Shown: positions 1 through 10,044, counted from the first letter of the stretch. The stretch is DNA of 64,000 bases from Gammaproteobacteria bacterium LSUCC0096 (GCA_008087055.1 VIEA01000001.1:843346-907345); one strand, 5' to 3'. Translations and numbers: made by a program. The notes: a model not told the origin generated them from the letters alone.

Positions 1-1316
1 AATTTCAGCCGATAGCAGCTGAAAAAATTGGCATGTATGTATGCGGGATGACTGTCTATGACCGCTGCCATCTTGGTCACGGGCGTGTCATGGTGGCATT
101 TGATGCGATCGTGCGATATCTCCGCTTTCGTGGATTTGATGTGAATTACGTCCGAAATATCACAGATGTTGATGACAAAATTTTCGCCCGAGCCGCAGAG
201 CGGGGAATCGATTTTTCTGAATTGACCGCTGAAATGATTGATGCCATGCATCAAGACGAAAAAAGATTGGGATGCCAATCCCCAAATGCAGAGCCTCGAG
301 CGACATCTAATATCGAATCGATGCTCAAATTAATCGAAACGTTGATTTCAAAAGGCGCCGCATACCAAGGTGCATCTGGTGATGTCTATTTTAGAGTGAG
401 TGCATTTTCCGATTACGGCAAACTGAATAATAGAAAGCTCGATGACATGATCGCAGGTGCTCGGGTTGCAGTGGCTGACGATAAAGAAAGTCCGGCGGAT
501 TTCGTTCTGTGGAAATCCGCAAAGGAGGGCGAGGAGTCCTGGCCTTCACAATTTGGTCCCGGCAGGCCTGGCTGGCATATCGAATGTTCAGCTATGAGTA
601 TGGATGCACTTGGCGAGACATTTGATATCCATGGCGGCGGCCCAGATCTCAAATTTCCGCATCATGAAAATGAAATAGCTCAATCTGAGGCTGCAACAGG
701 ATGTAAGTTTGCACGCTATTGGATGCATGCCGGTGCCGTTCGCGTTAATGAAGAAAAAATGTCGAAGTCACTTGGGAACTTTGTAACGCTCGATACGCTG
801 TTTAAAGAGTTTCATCCAGAAGTGATCCGTTTTTTCTTGCTGCAGAGTCATTATCGCAGTGCAATTTCGTTTTCAGACGACGCGCTAGTACAAGCAGAAG
901 CGGCCTATGGCCGACTCGTTCAGGCATTGCCCAATGAGTTGTCTGCACCGAGCTCAGACGCAATTTTCGAATTTCAAACACTGATGGATGACGACTTTAA
1001 TACTCCGCGAGCGATTGCGTTATTGTTCGAGTTAGCCTCAGAGGGATCAGCGGAGTCTGCATCCAGTATCATGGCGATCGGCAAAGTACTTGGTCTGTTT
1101 ACGAGTGGAAAAGAGGCATTTTTTGAGCAACAGCAGGCATTGAAGGCTGAGAAGAGCGGTCTGAGCGATGCGGCAATTGATGCCTTGATCACCGCACGGG
1201 AGCAGGCGCGCAAAGATCGCGATTTCGGAACTGCGGATAAGATTCGAGATGACTTGGTTGCTCAGGGTGTTGTACTTGAGGATGGCGCTGGCGGAACATC
1301 GTGGCATCGCAAATAA
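1..1316 (+). CDS. cysS: Cysteinyl-tRNA synthetase, 5' end missing
   Basis: Cytoplasmic class I enzyme that attaches cysteine to tRNA-Cys. The gene is cut by the left edge: the frame is open from base 3 and reads FQPIAAEKIG before the first ATG at 33. Family members have roughly 20 more residues there, so 33 is not the true start. Visible signatures are the HIGH-type CHLGHGR, zinc ligands in MYVCG, IECSAM and HHENEIAQ, and the KMSKS loop in EEKMSKSLGN. The C-terminal tRNA-binding helical part is intact and ends normally. The stop overlaps the next gene by 16 bp. Confidence 0.97.
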   Translation, partial: FQPIAAEKIGMYVCGMTVYDRCHLGHGRVMVAFDAIVRYLRFRGFDVNYVRNITDVDDKIFARAAERGIDFSELTAEMIDAMHQDEKRLGCQSPNAEPRATSNIESMLKLIETLISKGAAYQGASGDVYFRVSAFSDYGKLNNRKLDDMIAGARVAVADDKESPADFVLWKSAKEGEESWPSQFGPGRPGWHIECSAMSMDALGETFDIHGGGPDLKFPHHENEIAQSEAATGCKFARYWMHAGAVRVNEEKMSKSLGNFVTLDTLFKEFHPEVIRFFLLQSHYRSAISFSDDALVQAEAAYGRLVQALPNELSAPSSDAIFEFQTLMDDDFNTPRAIALLFELASEGSAESASSIMAIGKVLGLFTSGKEAFFEQQQALKAEKSGLSDAAIDALITAREQARKDRDFGTADKIRDDLVAQGVVLEDGAGGTSWHRK

Positions 1317-2215
1317 ATCGAGTCGATGCCGCACTTTTCGCGATTACTGTTCTAACCTGGGGTACCACATGGTTTGTTATTTTAGGGCAGCTGGGCGTGG
1401 TGCATCCGGTTGTGTCAGTTGGCTGGCGCTTCTTGATCGCATCATTGGTTCTCTTCGTGATTTGTATCGCGCGGTCTGAAAGGCTGGCGCTCACGGCATC
1501 TGAGCATGCGCTTTGTGTGCTTCTTGGTATGTTCTTGTTTTGTCTTAACTATGGCTTATTTTACACAGCAAGCTTATCCCTCACGACAGGCCTGGTTTCG
1601 GTTGTGTTTTCAACAATGGTTTTTTGGAACGCTCTGGGCGCCAGATTTTTTCTGGGCCAGCCATTAGAGACACGCTCTTTGGCCGGGGGTGTAATTGGTG
1701 TCTTTGGCCTACTTATATTGTTTCGTACTGAGCTTATCTCGTTTGATTGGGAAAGCGAGGGATCGTTCGCCTTATTCTTGTGTCTCCTTGGGACAATATC
1801 AGCGAGTTCAGGCAATTTAGTGTCAGCAACTTTGCAAAAGCGCGATATGACCGTATGGAATTCGACGGCATTTGGAATGTTGTATGGGACTGTGTTGACC
1901 TTTATTTTTGCGCTGTTTAACGATTTAGAGATCCGGTTTGAGTGGACTGCATTATATGTTGGGTCTCTGTTATATCTCGTTATATTTGGCTCTGTTATTG
2001 CGTTTGGGTCATACCTCACGCTGATTGGCCGAATAGGGCCGGGGAGAGCTGCGTACACCACTGTTGCCTTTCCAGTTGTTGCGATTTTGGTCAGCGTGCT
2101 TTTCGAGGGATATCAACTGACTTTGCTCGCCTTTGTTGCGGTAGCGCTTATCATCGCTGGAAACTGGCTCGCACTTTCGAAACCCAAAGTCCAAAAATCC
2201 CCTTGCAGAGCCTGA
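1301..2215 (+). CDS. EamA/DMT-superfamily transporter
   Basis: Inner-membrane protein of 304 residues with about ten hydrophobic segments arranged as two EamA repeats, the usual drug/metabolite transporter plan. The N-terminal half has the characteristic LTWGTTWFV opening and the second half ends in ALIIAGNWLAL. Substrate cannot be read from the sequence; relatives export amino acids or other metabolites. The start is a GTG at 1301 with a weak GGCGGA upstream, overlapping the end of cysS, so the two genes are probably cotranscribed. A tRNA promoter begins inside its last codons. Confidence 0.88.
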   Translation: MASQINRVDAALFAITVLTWGTTWFVILGQLGVVHPVVSVGWRFLIASLVLFVICIARSERLALTASEHALCVLLGMFLFCLNYGLFYTASLSLTTGLVSVVFSTMVFWNALGARFFLGQPLETRSLAGGVIGVFGLLILFRTELISFDWESEGSFALFLCLLGTISASSGNLVSATLQKRDMTVWNSTAFGMLYGTVLTFIFALFNDLEIRFEWTALYVGSLLYLVIFGSVIAFGSYLTLIGRIGPGRAAYTTVAFPVVAILVSVLFEGYQLTLLAFVAVALIIAGNWLALSKPKVQKSPCRA

Positions 2216-2231
2216 AGTCGATGACTATACT
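2203..2231 (+). promoter_or_regulatory. Sigma70 promoter of the tRNA Pro-Arg-His cluster
   Basis: A -35 box TTGCAG (2203-2208), exactly 17 bp, then -10 TATACT (2226-2231), followed by the GC-rich discriminator CCGCACCC. This form is typical of stable-RNA promoters under stringent control. Predicted start is near 2238, about 35 bp before tRNA-Pro. Seen by eye; no start-site data. Confidence 0.65.
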
Positions 2232-2272
2232 CCGCACCCACTGTTGGGCACCACTGTGCTCAGTCAGGCAGT

Positions 2273-2349
2273 CGGGGTATAGCGCAGTCTGGTAGCGCAT
2301 CTGCTTTGGGAGCAGAGGGTCGTTGGTTCGAATCCAGCTGCCCCGACCA
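2273..2349 (+). tRNA. tRNA-Pro(UGG)
   Basis: 77 nt cloverleaf with encoded CCA. Acceptor CGGGGTA pairs with TGCCCCG, the anticodon arm TCTGC/GCAGA has a seven-base loop with anticodon TGG, and the T loop is GGTTCGAATCC. First of three tandem tRNA genes. Confidence 0.97.
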
Positions 2350-2360
2350 CTACTGACCAT

Positions 2361-2437
2361 GCGCCTGTAGCTCAACCGGATAGAGCAACGGCCTTCTAAG
2401 CCGTAGGTTGCAGGTTCGATTCCTGCCAGGCGTGCCA
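2361..2437 (+). tRNA. tRNA-Arg(UCU)
   Basis: 77 nt cloverleaf with encoded CCA. Acceptor GCGCCTG pairs with CAGGCGT (first pair G-U), anticodon stem ACGGC/GCCGT holds the loop CTTCTAA with anticodon TCT, and the T loop is GGTTCGATTCC. It lies 11 bp after tRNA-Pro and shares its transcript. Confidence 0.97.
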
Positions 2438-2450
2438 GCCTGGCATCGAC

Positions 2451-2527
2451 GGTGGGTGTAGCTCAGTTGGTAGAGCCCCGGATTGTGATTCCGGTCGTCG
2501 TGGGTTCGAGTCCCATCATCCACCCCA
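2451..2527 (+). tRNA. tRNA-His(GUG)
   Basis: 77 nt with encoded CCA and the extra 5' G (G-1) typical of tRNA-His. Acceptor GGTGGGT pairs with ATCCACC, the anticodon loop carries GTG, and the T arm is TGGGTTCGAGTCCCA. Last of the cluster; no clear terminator follows it before the next gene. Confidence 0.97.
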
Positions 2528-2594
2528 CTTTCTGATCTACAAATCCTGAGCTGCTTTCGGTATTGTTGTTCTCAAATAACGATAGGTTCTTGTA

Positions 2595-2873
2595 ATGACT
2601 CGCTACGTAATCGCAATCCTTTGGGTCTTTTCGTCTGTTAGTGTCGCGGAAGAGCGTCCGATTCCCGACGACTGCGAGGTGCTAGAAGGCTGGGTCACCG
2701 TATGGATTGATCAAGTGCGCCAGGCGCGTGAAGAGATCATCAATCTAAAAATGGATGGTAAGGAGCCAGATCCTGAGCTTCAGCGCAAATTTGACTATGT
2801 CACGTATGAATCCGAACGATTTTCGACCGCGTTTGAAGAGCGTTGCAATAGCCAAGGCGCGGCTACGCGCTAG
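2595..2873 (+). CDS. Small exported protein of unknown function
   Basis: 92 residues that I do not assign to a family. The N-terminus (MTRYVIAILWVFSSVSVA) is a plausible Sec signal peptide cut before EERPIPDD. The mature part is about 74 residues, charged and helix-rich, with two cysteines (C27 and C84) that could form a disulfide bond in the periplasm. An AGG lies about 9 bp before the ATG. It follows the tRNA cluster with no obvious terminator and overlaps the end of the convergent MscS gene by 4 bp. The signal peptide and good spacing make it likely to be a real gene. Confidence 0.6.
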   Translation: MTRYVIAILWVFSSVSVAEERPIPDDCEVLEGWVTVWIDQVRQAREEIINLKMDGKEPDPELQRKFDYVTYESERFSTAFEERCNSQGAATR

Positions 2874-3670
2874 TTGGAGAGATTGGCGACCTCGTAGCGA
2901 GGGAAGGGAATCGTGATCTTTTCTCGATCAAAGGCCCTTTTGATTTCCCGCAAAAGCTGCATTCTACCAGTGACCACAAAATCGCTATTAACCCATACGC
3001 GAACCAAAATGTTCTGACCGAAGTCTCCGAGATTGTCAGCGCCGACAACTGCCTCCGGGTCAGTTAAACAAAAGGACTGCTCTGAGATGACCTGTCGAAT
3101 AATGGTTTCTGCCTGTTCGATATCATCGTCATAAGAGATTCCGACTAAGAACTCGATACGTCGCGATGGGTAGGCGCTGTAATTCACCACACTCGATTGC
3201 ATTAATGAGCCATTCGGTATGACAACCTTCTTTGCATCCGGTGTCTTGAGCTCGGTGGTTAATAGATCGATTTCCATGACCGTTCCGATGACAGAGTTGA
3301 CCTCGATCGTGTCGCCTTGGCGAAATGCTCCGTTAAAAGCCAAAATCAGACCGGCAGCCAGATTGCTAAGCGTATCCCGGAGCGCTAGACCAATCGCAAG
3401 ACCGGCGGCGCCAAGAGCAGCGATAAGGCTTGTTGTATCAACACCCAGAGTCCCAAGAGCTGAGACTAGTGCAATGACATAGATGCCAATCCGAGCGGCG
3501 CGCGCAATAAATGTTGCCGCTAGCCCTTGAAGTTTCGTGCGATTTAGGGCGAGCTTCACAGCGCGATTTGCCATCGATCCAAGAAACAGGCCTGCTGCGA
3601 CAATGAAAATCACCATTACAATCGACTCAAGGTTGGCGGGCAGAAGTGAATTTAGGGATTCGATTGACAT
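2870..3670 (-). CDS. mscS: Small-conductance mechanosensitive channel, MscS family
   Basis: Inner-membrane channel of 266 residues (E. coli MscS has 286) that opens under membrane tension to release solutes during osmotic downshock. Three transmembrane segments are visible. The pore helix TM3 is the Gly/Ala-rich GAAGLAIGLALRDTLSN run near residues 86-103. It is followed by the beta domain (GAFRQGDTIEV, VVIPNGSLMQS) and an alpha/beta C-terminal domain ending in ITIPFPR. A purine-rich GAGAGA precedes the ATG. It is monocistronic and reads leftwards into the small exported gene. Confidence 0.93.
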   Translation of the reverse strand: MSIESLNSLLPANLESIVMVIFIVAAGLFLGSMANRAVKLALNRTKLQGLAATFIARAARIGIYVIALVSALGTLGVDTTSLIAALGAAGLAIGLALRDTLSNLAAGLILAFNGAFRQGDTIEVNSVIGTVMEIDLLTTELKTPDAKKVVIPNGSLMQSSVVNYSAYPSRRIEFLVGISYDDDIEQAETIIRQVISEQSFCLTDPEAVVGADNLGDFGQNILVRVWVNSDFVVTGRMQLLREIKRAFDREKITIPFPRYEVANLSN

Positions 3671-3723
3671 AAAGGTCTCTCACGCAGTACGCGATGAGAT
3701 TACTGGGTTTTATTCAATATTGC

Positions 3724-3752
3724 TTGATATTTTAGGTTGAATGCTTCAGTAT
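3724..3752 (+). promoter_or_regulatory. Probable promoter of tRNA-Leu
   Basis: TTGATA (3724-3729), 17 bp, then CAGTAT (3747-3752), followed by the GC-rich discriminator CCGCCGCC. The -10 is a poor match, but spacing and discriminator resemble the other two tRNA promoters in the window. It probably also supplies read-through transcription of tig. Confidence 0.4.
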
Positions 3753-3784
3753 CCGCCGCCTCATAACGCGTTCTGCGTTCTGTT

Positions 3785-3869
<85 letters not shown>

Positions 3870-3945
3870 TCACTGTACGGCTACGACTGAAAGCAGTATC
3901 CTATCGCGTTTAATTTCAAAGAATTTGAATGACTGAGGTTAATCC

Positions 3946-5256
3946 ATGCAGGTTGTCCTGGAATCCCCGAGCGCACTAGAGCGCCAATTTACAATCACAA
4001 TCCCAACCGGGGATGTTGAAACTGAGTTCGAAGCCAAGTTGGCAGAAACCGCAAAGCGTGTGCGCATTGATGGTTTTCGTCCCGGCAAGGTCCCTGCAAG
4101 CGTAGTACGTCAGCGGTATGGCCAAGCAATTCGTCAGGAAATTGTCTCTGATTTGATGGAAAAGTCATTGGGCCAAGCGTTGAATGAGCACGACGTCAAG
4201 CCAATCGGCCAGCCAAAAATTGATGACGTTAAATTTGAAGAAGGTTCAGATTTCTCGTTTAAGGCAACGTTCGAAGTATTTCCTGAGCTCGACCCTGCTT
4301 TGATAAACGGTGATGAGATCGAGCAGACAAGCTGTAAAGTGAGTGCGGCCGATATCAAAGAAATGATCGCCACTCTCCGTGAGCAACGCAAGTCTTGGAA
4401 AGAGTCGGCGCGGGCCGCGTCGAAAGAAGGTGATCGCGCAACAATCAATTTTGAAGGCTTTATCGATGGCGAAGCTTTTGATGGCGGTAAAGGCGAAGAT
4501 CATGCGCTGGTCCTTGGTTCAGGCTCTATGATCCCAGGCTTCGAAGATGGAATCATTGGTATGAAGAAGGGTGACGCTAAAGAGATCGAAGTGACGTTCC
4601 CTGAGGATTATCACGCCGAGAATCTGAAAGGCAAAGCGGCAACGTTTAAAATTGAAGTAACGAAACTCGAGCGCGGGGAGCTTCCCGCAGTTGATGAAGA
4701 ATTTATCAAAGCATTCGGAGTTGAGTCCGGCGACGAGAAAGACTTCAAGGCCGAGCTCAAAGAGCAAATGGAGCGTGAGCTGTCGTTGACTCTAAAGAAC
4801 ATGAATAAAACAAAAGTGTTCGATGTGTTGCTTGAAAAGAATGCTGACACACCGGTCCCTGATGCGGCGATCAAATCTGAGATTCATGCATTGAAGCATC
4901 AGGCAGTCGAGCGTTTTGGTGGTGGGCAGCAATTCGATCCACATCAGCTTCCAGATGAATTGTTTACTGAGCAGGCTGAGCGTCGAGTACGTCTTGGGAT
5001 TTTGCTTGGTGCAACGGTCAAGAAGCTTGAGCTTCAGGCAGATACGGATCGCGTCCGAGCGCTGATTGACGAAATGGCTGCTGCATACGACGATCCAGAG
5101 CAGGTTGTGAACTTCTACTACTCAAATGACGAGAATCTGAAGCAGGTTGAAGCGCTTGCAGTTGAGGAACAGGTTGCTGAGAAGCTTCTTGAATCTGCAA
5201 AAGTAAAGACCATTGATATGTCATACGCTGACGTCATGAAGAGTCGTCAGGGGTAA
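3946..5256 (+). CDS. tig: Trigger factor, ribosome-associated chaperone
   Basis: Cytoplasmic chaperone that docks at the ribosome exit tunnel and shields nascent chains. 436 residues, the usual family length. Order of parts: N-terminal ribosome-binding domain with the signature GFRPGKVP (about residues 44-51), FKBP-type prolyl isomerase domain (about 163-245, [14 protein letters not shown] to FKIEV), and the long helical C-terminal arms. The start ATG has GAGG 8 bp upstream. It is the first gene of a tig-clpP-clpX-lon run, with 14 bp to clpP, and lies 76 bp after tRNA-Leu. Confidence 0.98.
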   Translation: MQVVLESPSALERQFTITIPTGDVETEFEAKLAETAKRVRIDGFRPGKVPASVVRQRYGQAIRQEIVSDLMEKSLGQALNEHDVKPIGQPKIDDVKFEEGSDFSFKATFEVFPELDPALINGDEIEQTSCKVSAADIKEMIATLREQRKSWKESARAASKEGDRATINFEGFIDGEAFDGGKGEDHALVLGSGSMIPGFEDGIIGMKKGDAKEIEVTFPEDYHAENLKGKAATFKIEVTKLERGELPAVDEEFIKAFGVESGDEKDFKAELKEQMERELSLTLKNMNKTKVFDVLLEKNADTPVPDAAIKSEIHALKHQAVERFGGGQQFDPHQLPDELFTEQAERRVRLGILLGATVKKLELQADTDRVRALIDEMAAAYDDPEQVVNFYYSNDENLKQVEALAVEEQVAEKLLESAKVKTIDMSYADVMKSRQG

Positions 5257-5270
5257 TTAGAGGTAAACGT

Positions 5271-5876
5271 ATGGCAGGCTTAGTCCCGATTGTTGTCGAA
5301 CAGAGTGCTCGTGGAGAGCGTTCATATGACATCTATTCACGACTTCTTAAAGAGCGCGTAATTTTTATGGTTGGTCAGGTTGAAGACCACATGGCTAACT
5401 TAATCGTCGCTCAACTATTGTTTTTGGAGTCGGAGAATCCGGACAAAGATATTCATCTGTATATCAATTCGCCTGGTGGTTCAGTAACTGCGGGGATGGC
5501 AATCTATGACACGATGCAGTTTATCAAGCCGGATGTTTCAACTTTGTGTATCGGGCAAGCTGCGAGTATGGGCGCTTTTCTTTTGGCAGGCGGTACCAAA
5601 GGCAAGCGGTTTGCACTACCTAATTCGCGTATGATGATTCATCAGCCGTTGGGTGGATATTCTGGGCAAGCATCCGATATTGATATTCATGCAAAGGAAA
5701 TCTTAAAGATTCGAGAGAAGCTGAATTCGAAACTAGCTCACCATACGGGCCAAACGATCAAGCAAATTGCTAAAGATACAGATCGTGATCGCTTCATGGA
5801 TGCTGAAGAGGCGAAGTCTTACGGGCTTATTGATGATGTGTTAGAGCATCGCGCTGATTCGACCAAAGGATCTTGA
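5271..5876 (+). CDS. clpP: ATP-dependent Clp protease proteolytic subunit
   Basis: Serine peptidase that forms the 14-mer degradation chamber used by ClpX. 201 residues. The catalytic triad is S99 (in GQAASMGAF), H124 (MMIHQPLGG) and D173 (DTDRDRF), matching the E. coli S97/H122/D171 spacing. The oxyanion-hole motif NSPGGSV is at 66-72. The N-terminus is short, with family-like [13 protein letters not shown], so any propeptide is only a few residues. AGAGG precedes the ATG. It is followed 49 bp later by clpX, its partner ATPase. No sigma32-like promoter is evident in the 14 bp before it. Confidence 0.98.
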   Translation: MAGLVPIVVEQSARGERSYDIYSRLLKERVIFMVGQVEDHMANLIVAQLLFLESENPDKDIHLYINSPGGSVTAGMAIYDTMQFIKPDVSTLCIGQAASMGAFLLAGGTKGKRFALPNSRMMIHQPLGGYSGQASDIDIHAKEILKIREKLNSKLAHHTGQTIKQIAKDTDRDRFMDAEEAKSYGLIDDVLEHRADSTKGS

Positions 5877-5925
5877 TTTTCCGTTCGTGACAGCGCACTG
5901 TTGACGGCGCGGAATAGGTGAACAC

Positions 5926-7218
5926 ATGACAGATACAACAGATCAATCATCGGAAAATAACGGCAAGGTTTTGTATTGCTCGTTTTGCGGTAAGAGTCAG
6001 CATGAAGTACGCAAACTGATCGCTGGGCCGAGCGTATTTATCTGTGATGAATGCGTCGATCTTTGCAACGACATCATTCGTGAAGAAGTCCAAGAGTCAG
6101 ACGATGCTGAAGCATCGGATGGTCTCCCTGTGCCTCAGGTCATCAAAACAACTCTTGATGACTATGTGATTGGGCAGGATCGGGCGAAACGTGTACTCGC
6201 GGTAGCTGTCTATAATCACTACAAGCGTCTCCGGCATGGTGAGCGAAGCTCCCGCGAAGTTGAGCTAGGTAAATCAAATATTCTCCTCATTGGACCAACA
6301 GGATCCGGTAAGACGCTGTTGGCAGAGACGCTCGCACGGTTACTCAATGTGCCTTTTACAATGGCCGACGCCACGACGCTCACCGAAGCAGGGTACGTTG
6401 GAGAGGATGTCGAGAACATCATCCAAAAGTTGCTGCAGAAGTGTGATTATGATGTTGAAAAGGCCCAGCAAGGCATTGTTTATATTGATGAAATAGATAA
6501 GATTTCGAGAAAATCTGATAACCCTTCAATTACTCGAGACGTGTCTGGCGAGGGTGTTCAACAGGCGTTGCTCAAGCTGATTGAGGGCACTGTTGCATCA
6601 GTTCCACCGCAAGGTGGTCGCAAGCATCCTCAGCAGGAATTTCTGCAGGTCGATACATCGAACATTTTGTTCATTTGCGGCGGGGCTTTTGCTGGTCTCG
6701 ACAAAGTGATCCGGGATCGTAGTGAAAAGGGCGGCATTGGGTTTGGTGCCGAAGTACGCTCCAAGAATGAGTCAAAGTCAGTAGGCGAGGCATTTGCGGA
6801 GGTTGAACCCGAAGATCTTGTGAAGTACGGGTTGATTCCCGAGTTTGTCGGGCGACTCCCAGTGGTAGCAACGCTCGGTGAGCTGGATGAGGAAGCGCTG
6901 ATTCAGATCTTGTCTGAGCCAAAGAACGCCCTTGTAAAACAGTATAAAGAGCTGTTTGACATGGAAGGTGTTGAGCTGGATGTTCGTCCTGAGGCGTTGC
7001 GCGCAGTGGCGAAGAAGGCTATGGAGCGTAAAACCGGTGCTCGTGGATTACGCTCGATTCTTGAAAGTATCCTTTTGCACCCCATGTTTGATATTCCATC
7101 TGATAACGATGTATCTAAAATCGTAATCGATGAAGGTGTCGTTACAGGCGACAGTGAACCGCTGAAGATTTACGCGGGAACACCTGACGAAAAACGCTCG
7201 GCCAACGCAGCCGATTAA
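5926..7218 (+). CDS. clpX: ClpX unfoldase, ATPase subunit of ClpXP
   Basis: AAA+ unfoldase that selects substrates and threads them into ClpP. 430 residues. It has an N-terminal four-cysteine zinc-binding domain (CSFCGKSQ...CDECVDLC, about residues 20-47), Walker A GPTGSGKT, Walker [11 protein letters not shown], the pore-loop region and the ClpP-docking loop containing GIGFGAEV, and the arginine-finger region FVGRLPV. AGGTG precedes the start. It lies between clpP and lon, the standard arrangement, and is probably cotranscribed with both. Confidence 0.98.
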   Translation: MTDTTDQSSENNGKVLYCSFCGKSQHEVRKLIAGPSVFICDECVDLCNDIIREEVQESDDAEASDGLPVPQVIKTTLDDYVIGQDRAKRVLAVAVYNHYKRLRHGERSSREVELGKSNILLIGPTGSGKTLLAETLARLLNVPFTMADATTLTEAGYVGEDVENIIQKLLQKCDYDVEKAQQGIVYIDEIDKISRKSDNPSITRDVSGEGVQQALLKLIEGTVASVPPQGGRKHPQQEFLQVDTSNILFICGGAFAGLDKVIRDRSEKGGIGFGAEVRSKNESKSVGEAFAEVEPEDLVKYGLIPEFVGRLPVVATLGELDEEALIQILSEPKNALVKQYKELFDMEGVELDVRPEALRAVAKKAMERKTGARGLRSILESILLHPMFDIPSDNDVSKIVIDEGVVTGDSEPLKIYAGTPDEKRSANAAD

Positions 7219-7233
7219 TTTAGGAAGCACGAA

Positions 7234-9651
7234 ATGAGTACCCAGCAGCTGGACCTCCCATTACTCCCGCTGAGGGATGTGGTCGTCTATCCCCACATGG
7301 TTCTTCCACTATTTGTAGGTCGTGAAAAATCGATCAAAGCGCTTCAGAGTGCTATGGATGGCGGTAAAGAAATCCTTTTAGTGGCACAAAAGGTGGCGAG
7401 TGAAGATGAGCCAAGGCCGGGCGAACTCTATGAGTTTGGTACGGTTGCTTCAATTCTTCAGTTACTCAAGCTGCCCGACGGCACTGTAAAAGTGCTTATC
7501 GAAGGTGGTCAGCGTGCAAAGGTCTCCAATTTCGACCTCGATGGTGATCATTATCGCGCAGCAGCTGAAGTGGTTGAATCGATTCCACTGAAAGAGCATC
7601 ACCAAGAAGCACTTTTGCGTGTCTTAATGGATCAGTTTGATAAGTACGTCAAAGCATCCAAAAAGATTCCCGCTGAAGTTCTTGCCTCGTTACAAAGCAT
7701 TGAAGAGCCAGGGCGTCTATGCGATACCATGGCGGCCCACCTCACTTTGCCATTAAAAGAGAAACAAGCGCTGCTCGCGCAAAGCGATGTGAAAGAGAGG
7801 CTTGAATACCTTGTCGCTTTGATGGAATCGGAGCTTGATCTCTTGCAGGTTGAGAAGCGTATCCGTGGCCGCGTTAAAGACCAGATGGAAAAAAGTCAGC
7901 GTGAGTACTATCTGAATGAGCAAATGAAAGCCATTCAGAAGGAAATGAATGACTTGGATGAAACTCCAAACGAAGTTGACGCTTTGCAGGCACGCATCGA
8001 GGAGTCTGGCCTTTCTAAGGAAGGTAAGGAAAAGGCTGAAGGCGAGCTACAGAAGCTCAAGATGATGTCACCGATGTCAGCAGAGGCGACAGTAGTTAGG
8101 GCATATTTGGACTGGTTACTCGGTTGCCCATGGACTAAGCGCTCACGTGTTCGCCATGATCTTTTAAAGGCACGAGATATTCTTGAGGCTGATCATTACG
8201 GTCTTGAAGAGGTTAAAGAACGCATCCTCGAATATCTCGCGGTCCAGATGCGCATGAAGAAGTCGAAGAGTCCTGTACTTTGCCTCGTGGGCCCGCCGGG
8301 GGTTGGTAAAACTTCGTTGGGCGAGTCGATTGCTCGTGCCACCAATCGAGAATTTGTGCGGATGGCACTCGGTGGTGTTCGTGATGAATCGGAGATTCGC
8401 GGCCATCGCAGGACCTATATTGGTTCAATGCCAGGGAAGATCATTCAAAAGCTCTCGAAGGTGGGGGTAAAGAATCCGCTCTTCTTGCTTGATGAGATCG
8501 ATAAAATGGGTATGGATCATCGAGGGGATCCCGCTTCTGCATTGCTGGAAGTTTTAGATCCCGAGCAAAATCATACATTTAACGATCATTACCTTGAGGT
8601 CGACTTCGATCTTTCAGAGGTCATGTTTGTCTGTACGTCCAACTCAATGAACATGCCCGCACCTTTGTTAGACCGGATGGAAATCATTCGTATCCCGGGA
8701 TACACAGAGGATGAAAAGCTTAATATTGCCAAAAAATATCTTGTGCCAAAGCAGATCAAGAATAATGGTCTTGGAAAGACAGAGATCGAAGTTCCTGATC
8801 AGACGTTAACGGATTTGATTCGTTATTACACGAAAGAGGCTGGTGTCCGTGGTCTCGATCGTGAAGTTTCGAAACTTGCGAGAAAGGTTGTCCGAAAGCG
8901 TATTGAAGAGGGCCACAAGAAGATCGGTGGAAATGATAACGAAACGGTTGTCATCACTCCTGATGCGCTTGAAAACTATTCAGGCGTTAGAAAATATACC
9001 TATGGGCTTAAAGAAACAGAAGATCGCATCGGCCAGGTAACAGGCCTGGCGTGGACCAGTGTTGGCGGTGAGCTTCTGACGATCGAAGCGGTTTCAATGC
9101 CAGGTAAAGGTAAGCAGATTCGTACTGGATCGCTTGGTGATGTCATGCAGGAATCCATTCAAGCGGCAATGACAGTCGCTCGTAGTCGAGCGATTGCTCT
9201 CGGGATTGATCCGAACTTCCATGAAAAGACAGATCTACACATACACGTACCTGAAGGAGCAACTCCGAAAGATGGTCCTAGTGCTGGTACTGGTATGTGT
9301 ACTGCTCTCGTATCAGTTTTGGCTAATGTTCCTGTAAAAGCCGACGTTGCGATGACAGGTGAGATTACGCTTCGAGGTCAAGTGCTGCAAATTGGTGGTT
9401 TGAAAGAAAAGCTGCTGGCAGCGCATCGTGGCGGTATTAAAACGGTGATCATTCCTGAAGAAAATGTGCCGGATCTGAAAGAGATTCCTGATAATGTGAA
9501 AGCGGATCTTGTGATCAAACCAGTATCGTGGATTGACCAAGTTCTTGATATTGCACTTGCGTATATTCCTGAGCCATTCGTGGTCCAAGATGGTGCAAAT
9601 AGTTCGGACTCAGAACAATCAAAGGAAAAAAACACGCAACGGGCGCATTAA
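7234..9651 (+). CDS. lon: ATP-dependent protease Lon
   Basis: Homo-oligomeric AAA+ serine protease that degrades misfolded and regulatory proteins. 805 residues, close to the family norm. Parts in order: N-terminal substrate-binding domain (LPLLPLRDVVVYP start), coiled-coil region with KRIRGRVKDQMEKSQREYYL, Walker A GPPGVGKT, Walker B LFLLDEIDKM, and a C-terminal protease domain with the Ser in PKDGPSAG and the Lys in GGLKEKLLAAHRGG. It starts 15 bp after clpX with an AGGAAG ribosome-binding site. The last 15 residues (SSDSEQSKEKNTQRAH) are a polar tail. Confidence 0.98.
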   Translation: MSTQQLDLPLLPLRDVVVYPHMVLPLFVGREKSIKALQSAMDGGKEILLVAQKVASEDEPRPGELYEFGTVASILQLLKLPDGTVKVLIEGGQRAKVSNFDLDGDHYRAAAEVVESIPLKEHHQEALLRVLMDQFDKYVKASKKIPAEVLASLQSIEEPGRLCDTMAAHLTLPLKEKQALLAQSDVKERLEYLVALMESELDLLQVEKRIRGRVKDQMEKSQREYYLNEQMKAIQKEMNDLDETPNEVDALQARIEESGLSKEGKEKAEGELQKLKMMSPMSAEATVVRAYLDWLLGCPWTKRSRVRHDLLKARDILEADHYGLEEVKERILEYLAVQMRMKKSKSPVLCLVGPPGVGKTSLGESIARATNREFVRMALGGVRDESEIRGHRRTYIGSMPGKIIQKLSKVGVKNPLFLLDEIDKMGMDHRGDPASALLEVLDPEQNHTFNDHYLEVDFDLSEVMFVCTSNSMNMPAPLLDRMEIIRIPGYTEDEKLNIAKKYLVPKQIKNNGLGKTEIEVPDQTLTDLIRYYTKEAGVRGLDREVSKLARKVVRKRIEEGHKKIGGNDNETVVITPDALENYSGVRKYTYGLKETEDRIGQVTGLAWTSVGGELLTIEAVSMPGKGKQIRTGSLGDVMQESIQAAMTVARSRAIALGIDPNFHEKTDLHIHVPEGATPKDGPSAGTGMCTALVSVLANVPVKADVAMTGEITLRGQVLQIGGLKEKLLAAHRGGIKTVIIPEENVPDLKEIPDNVKADLVIKPVSWIDQVLDIALAYIPEPFVVQDGANSSDSEQSKEKNTQRAH

Positions 9652-9655
9652 CGGG

Positions 9656-9684
9656 TTGTTTCAGTCTAAAACGCTTGGTATAAC
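9656..9684 (+). promoter_or_regulatory. Probable hupB promoter with extended -10
   Basis: TTGTTT (9656-9661), 17 bp, then TATAAC (9679-9684) preceded by TGG, which makes an extended -10. The leader to the GTG start at 9772 would be about 80 nt. It lies just after the lon stop, giving HU its own transcription start. Confidence 0.5.
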
Positions 9685-9771
9685 TACGAAGCGCTAGTTA
9701 AGAGGTTGCCTCAAAACGAGAATGTATAAGGCGCCGCTGTATTTACAAAAAAACCGATAGGGGTACTACGA

Positions 9772-10044
9772 GTGAATAAATCAGAATTGATCGATGCGAT
9801 TGCTGCTGATGCAGGTTTGTCTAAGGCTGACGCTGGTAAGGCGCTTGATGCGACTTTGGCAGCAGTTACAGGTGCTTTGAAAAAGGGTGACACAGTTTCT
9901 TTGGTTGGTTTCGGTACTTTCCAAGTGAAAGATCGTGCAGCGCGCACAGGTCGTAACCCTCAGACTGGTGCAACTATTCAGATTGCAGCCGCCAAAGTTC
10001 CTGGTTTCAAGGCAGGTAAGGCTCTGAAAGACGCTGTTAACTAA
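9772..10044 (+). CDS. hupB: DNA-binding protein HU-beta
   Basis: Histone-like nucleoid protein of 90 residues that binds and bends DNA as a dimer. The start [21 protein letters not shown] and the DNA-contact arm GRNPQTG with flanking basic residues ([11 protein letters not shown]) are standard HU features. It begins with GTG at 9772, with AGGGG about 8 bp upstream. It follows lon as in many gammaproteobacteria and ends in a strong terminator, so it forms a separate abundant transcript before ppiD. Confidence 0.98.
   Translation: MNKSELIDAIAADAGLSKADAGKALDATLAAVTGALKKGDTVSLVGFGTFQVKDRAARTGRNPQTGATIQIAAAKVPGFKAGKALKDAVN

Noticed and set aside
2151-2375. 74-codon open frame on the minus strand across tRNA-Pro
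   Set aside because: It is the antisense reading of a tRNA gene, a common false gene call; the frame has no ribosome-binding site of its own.
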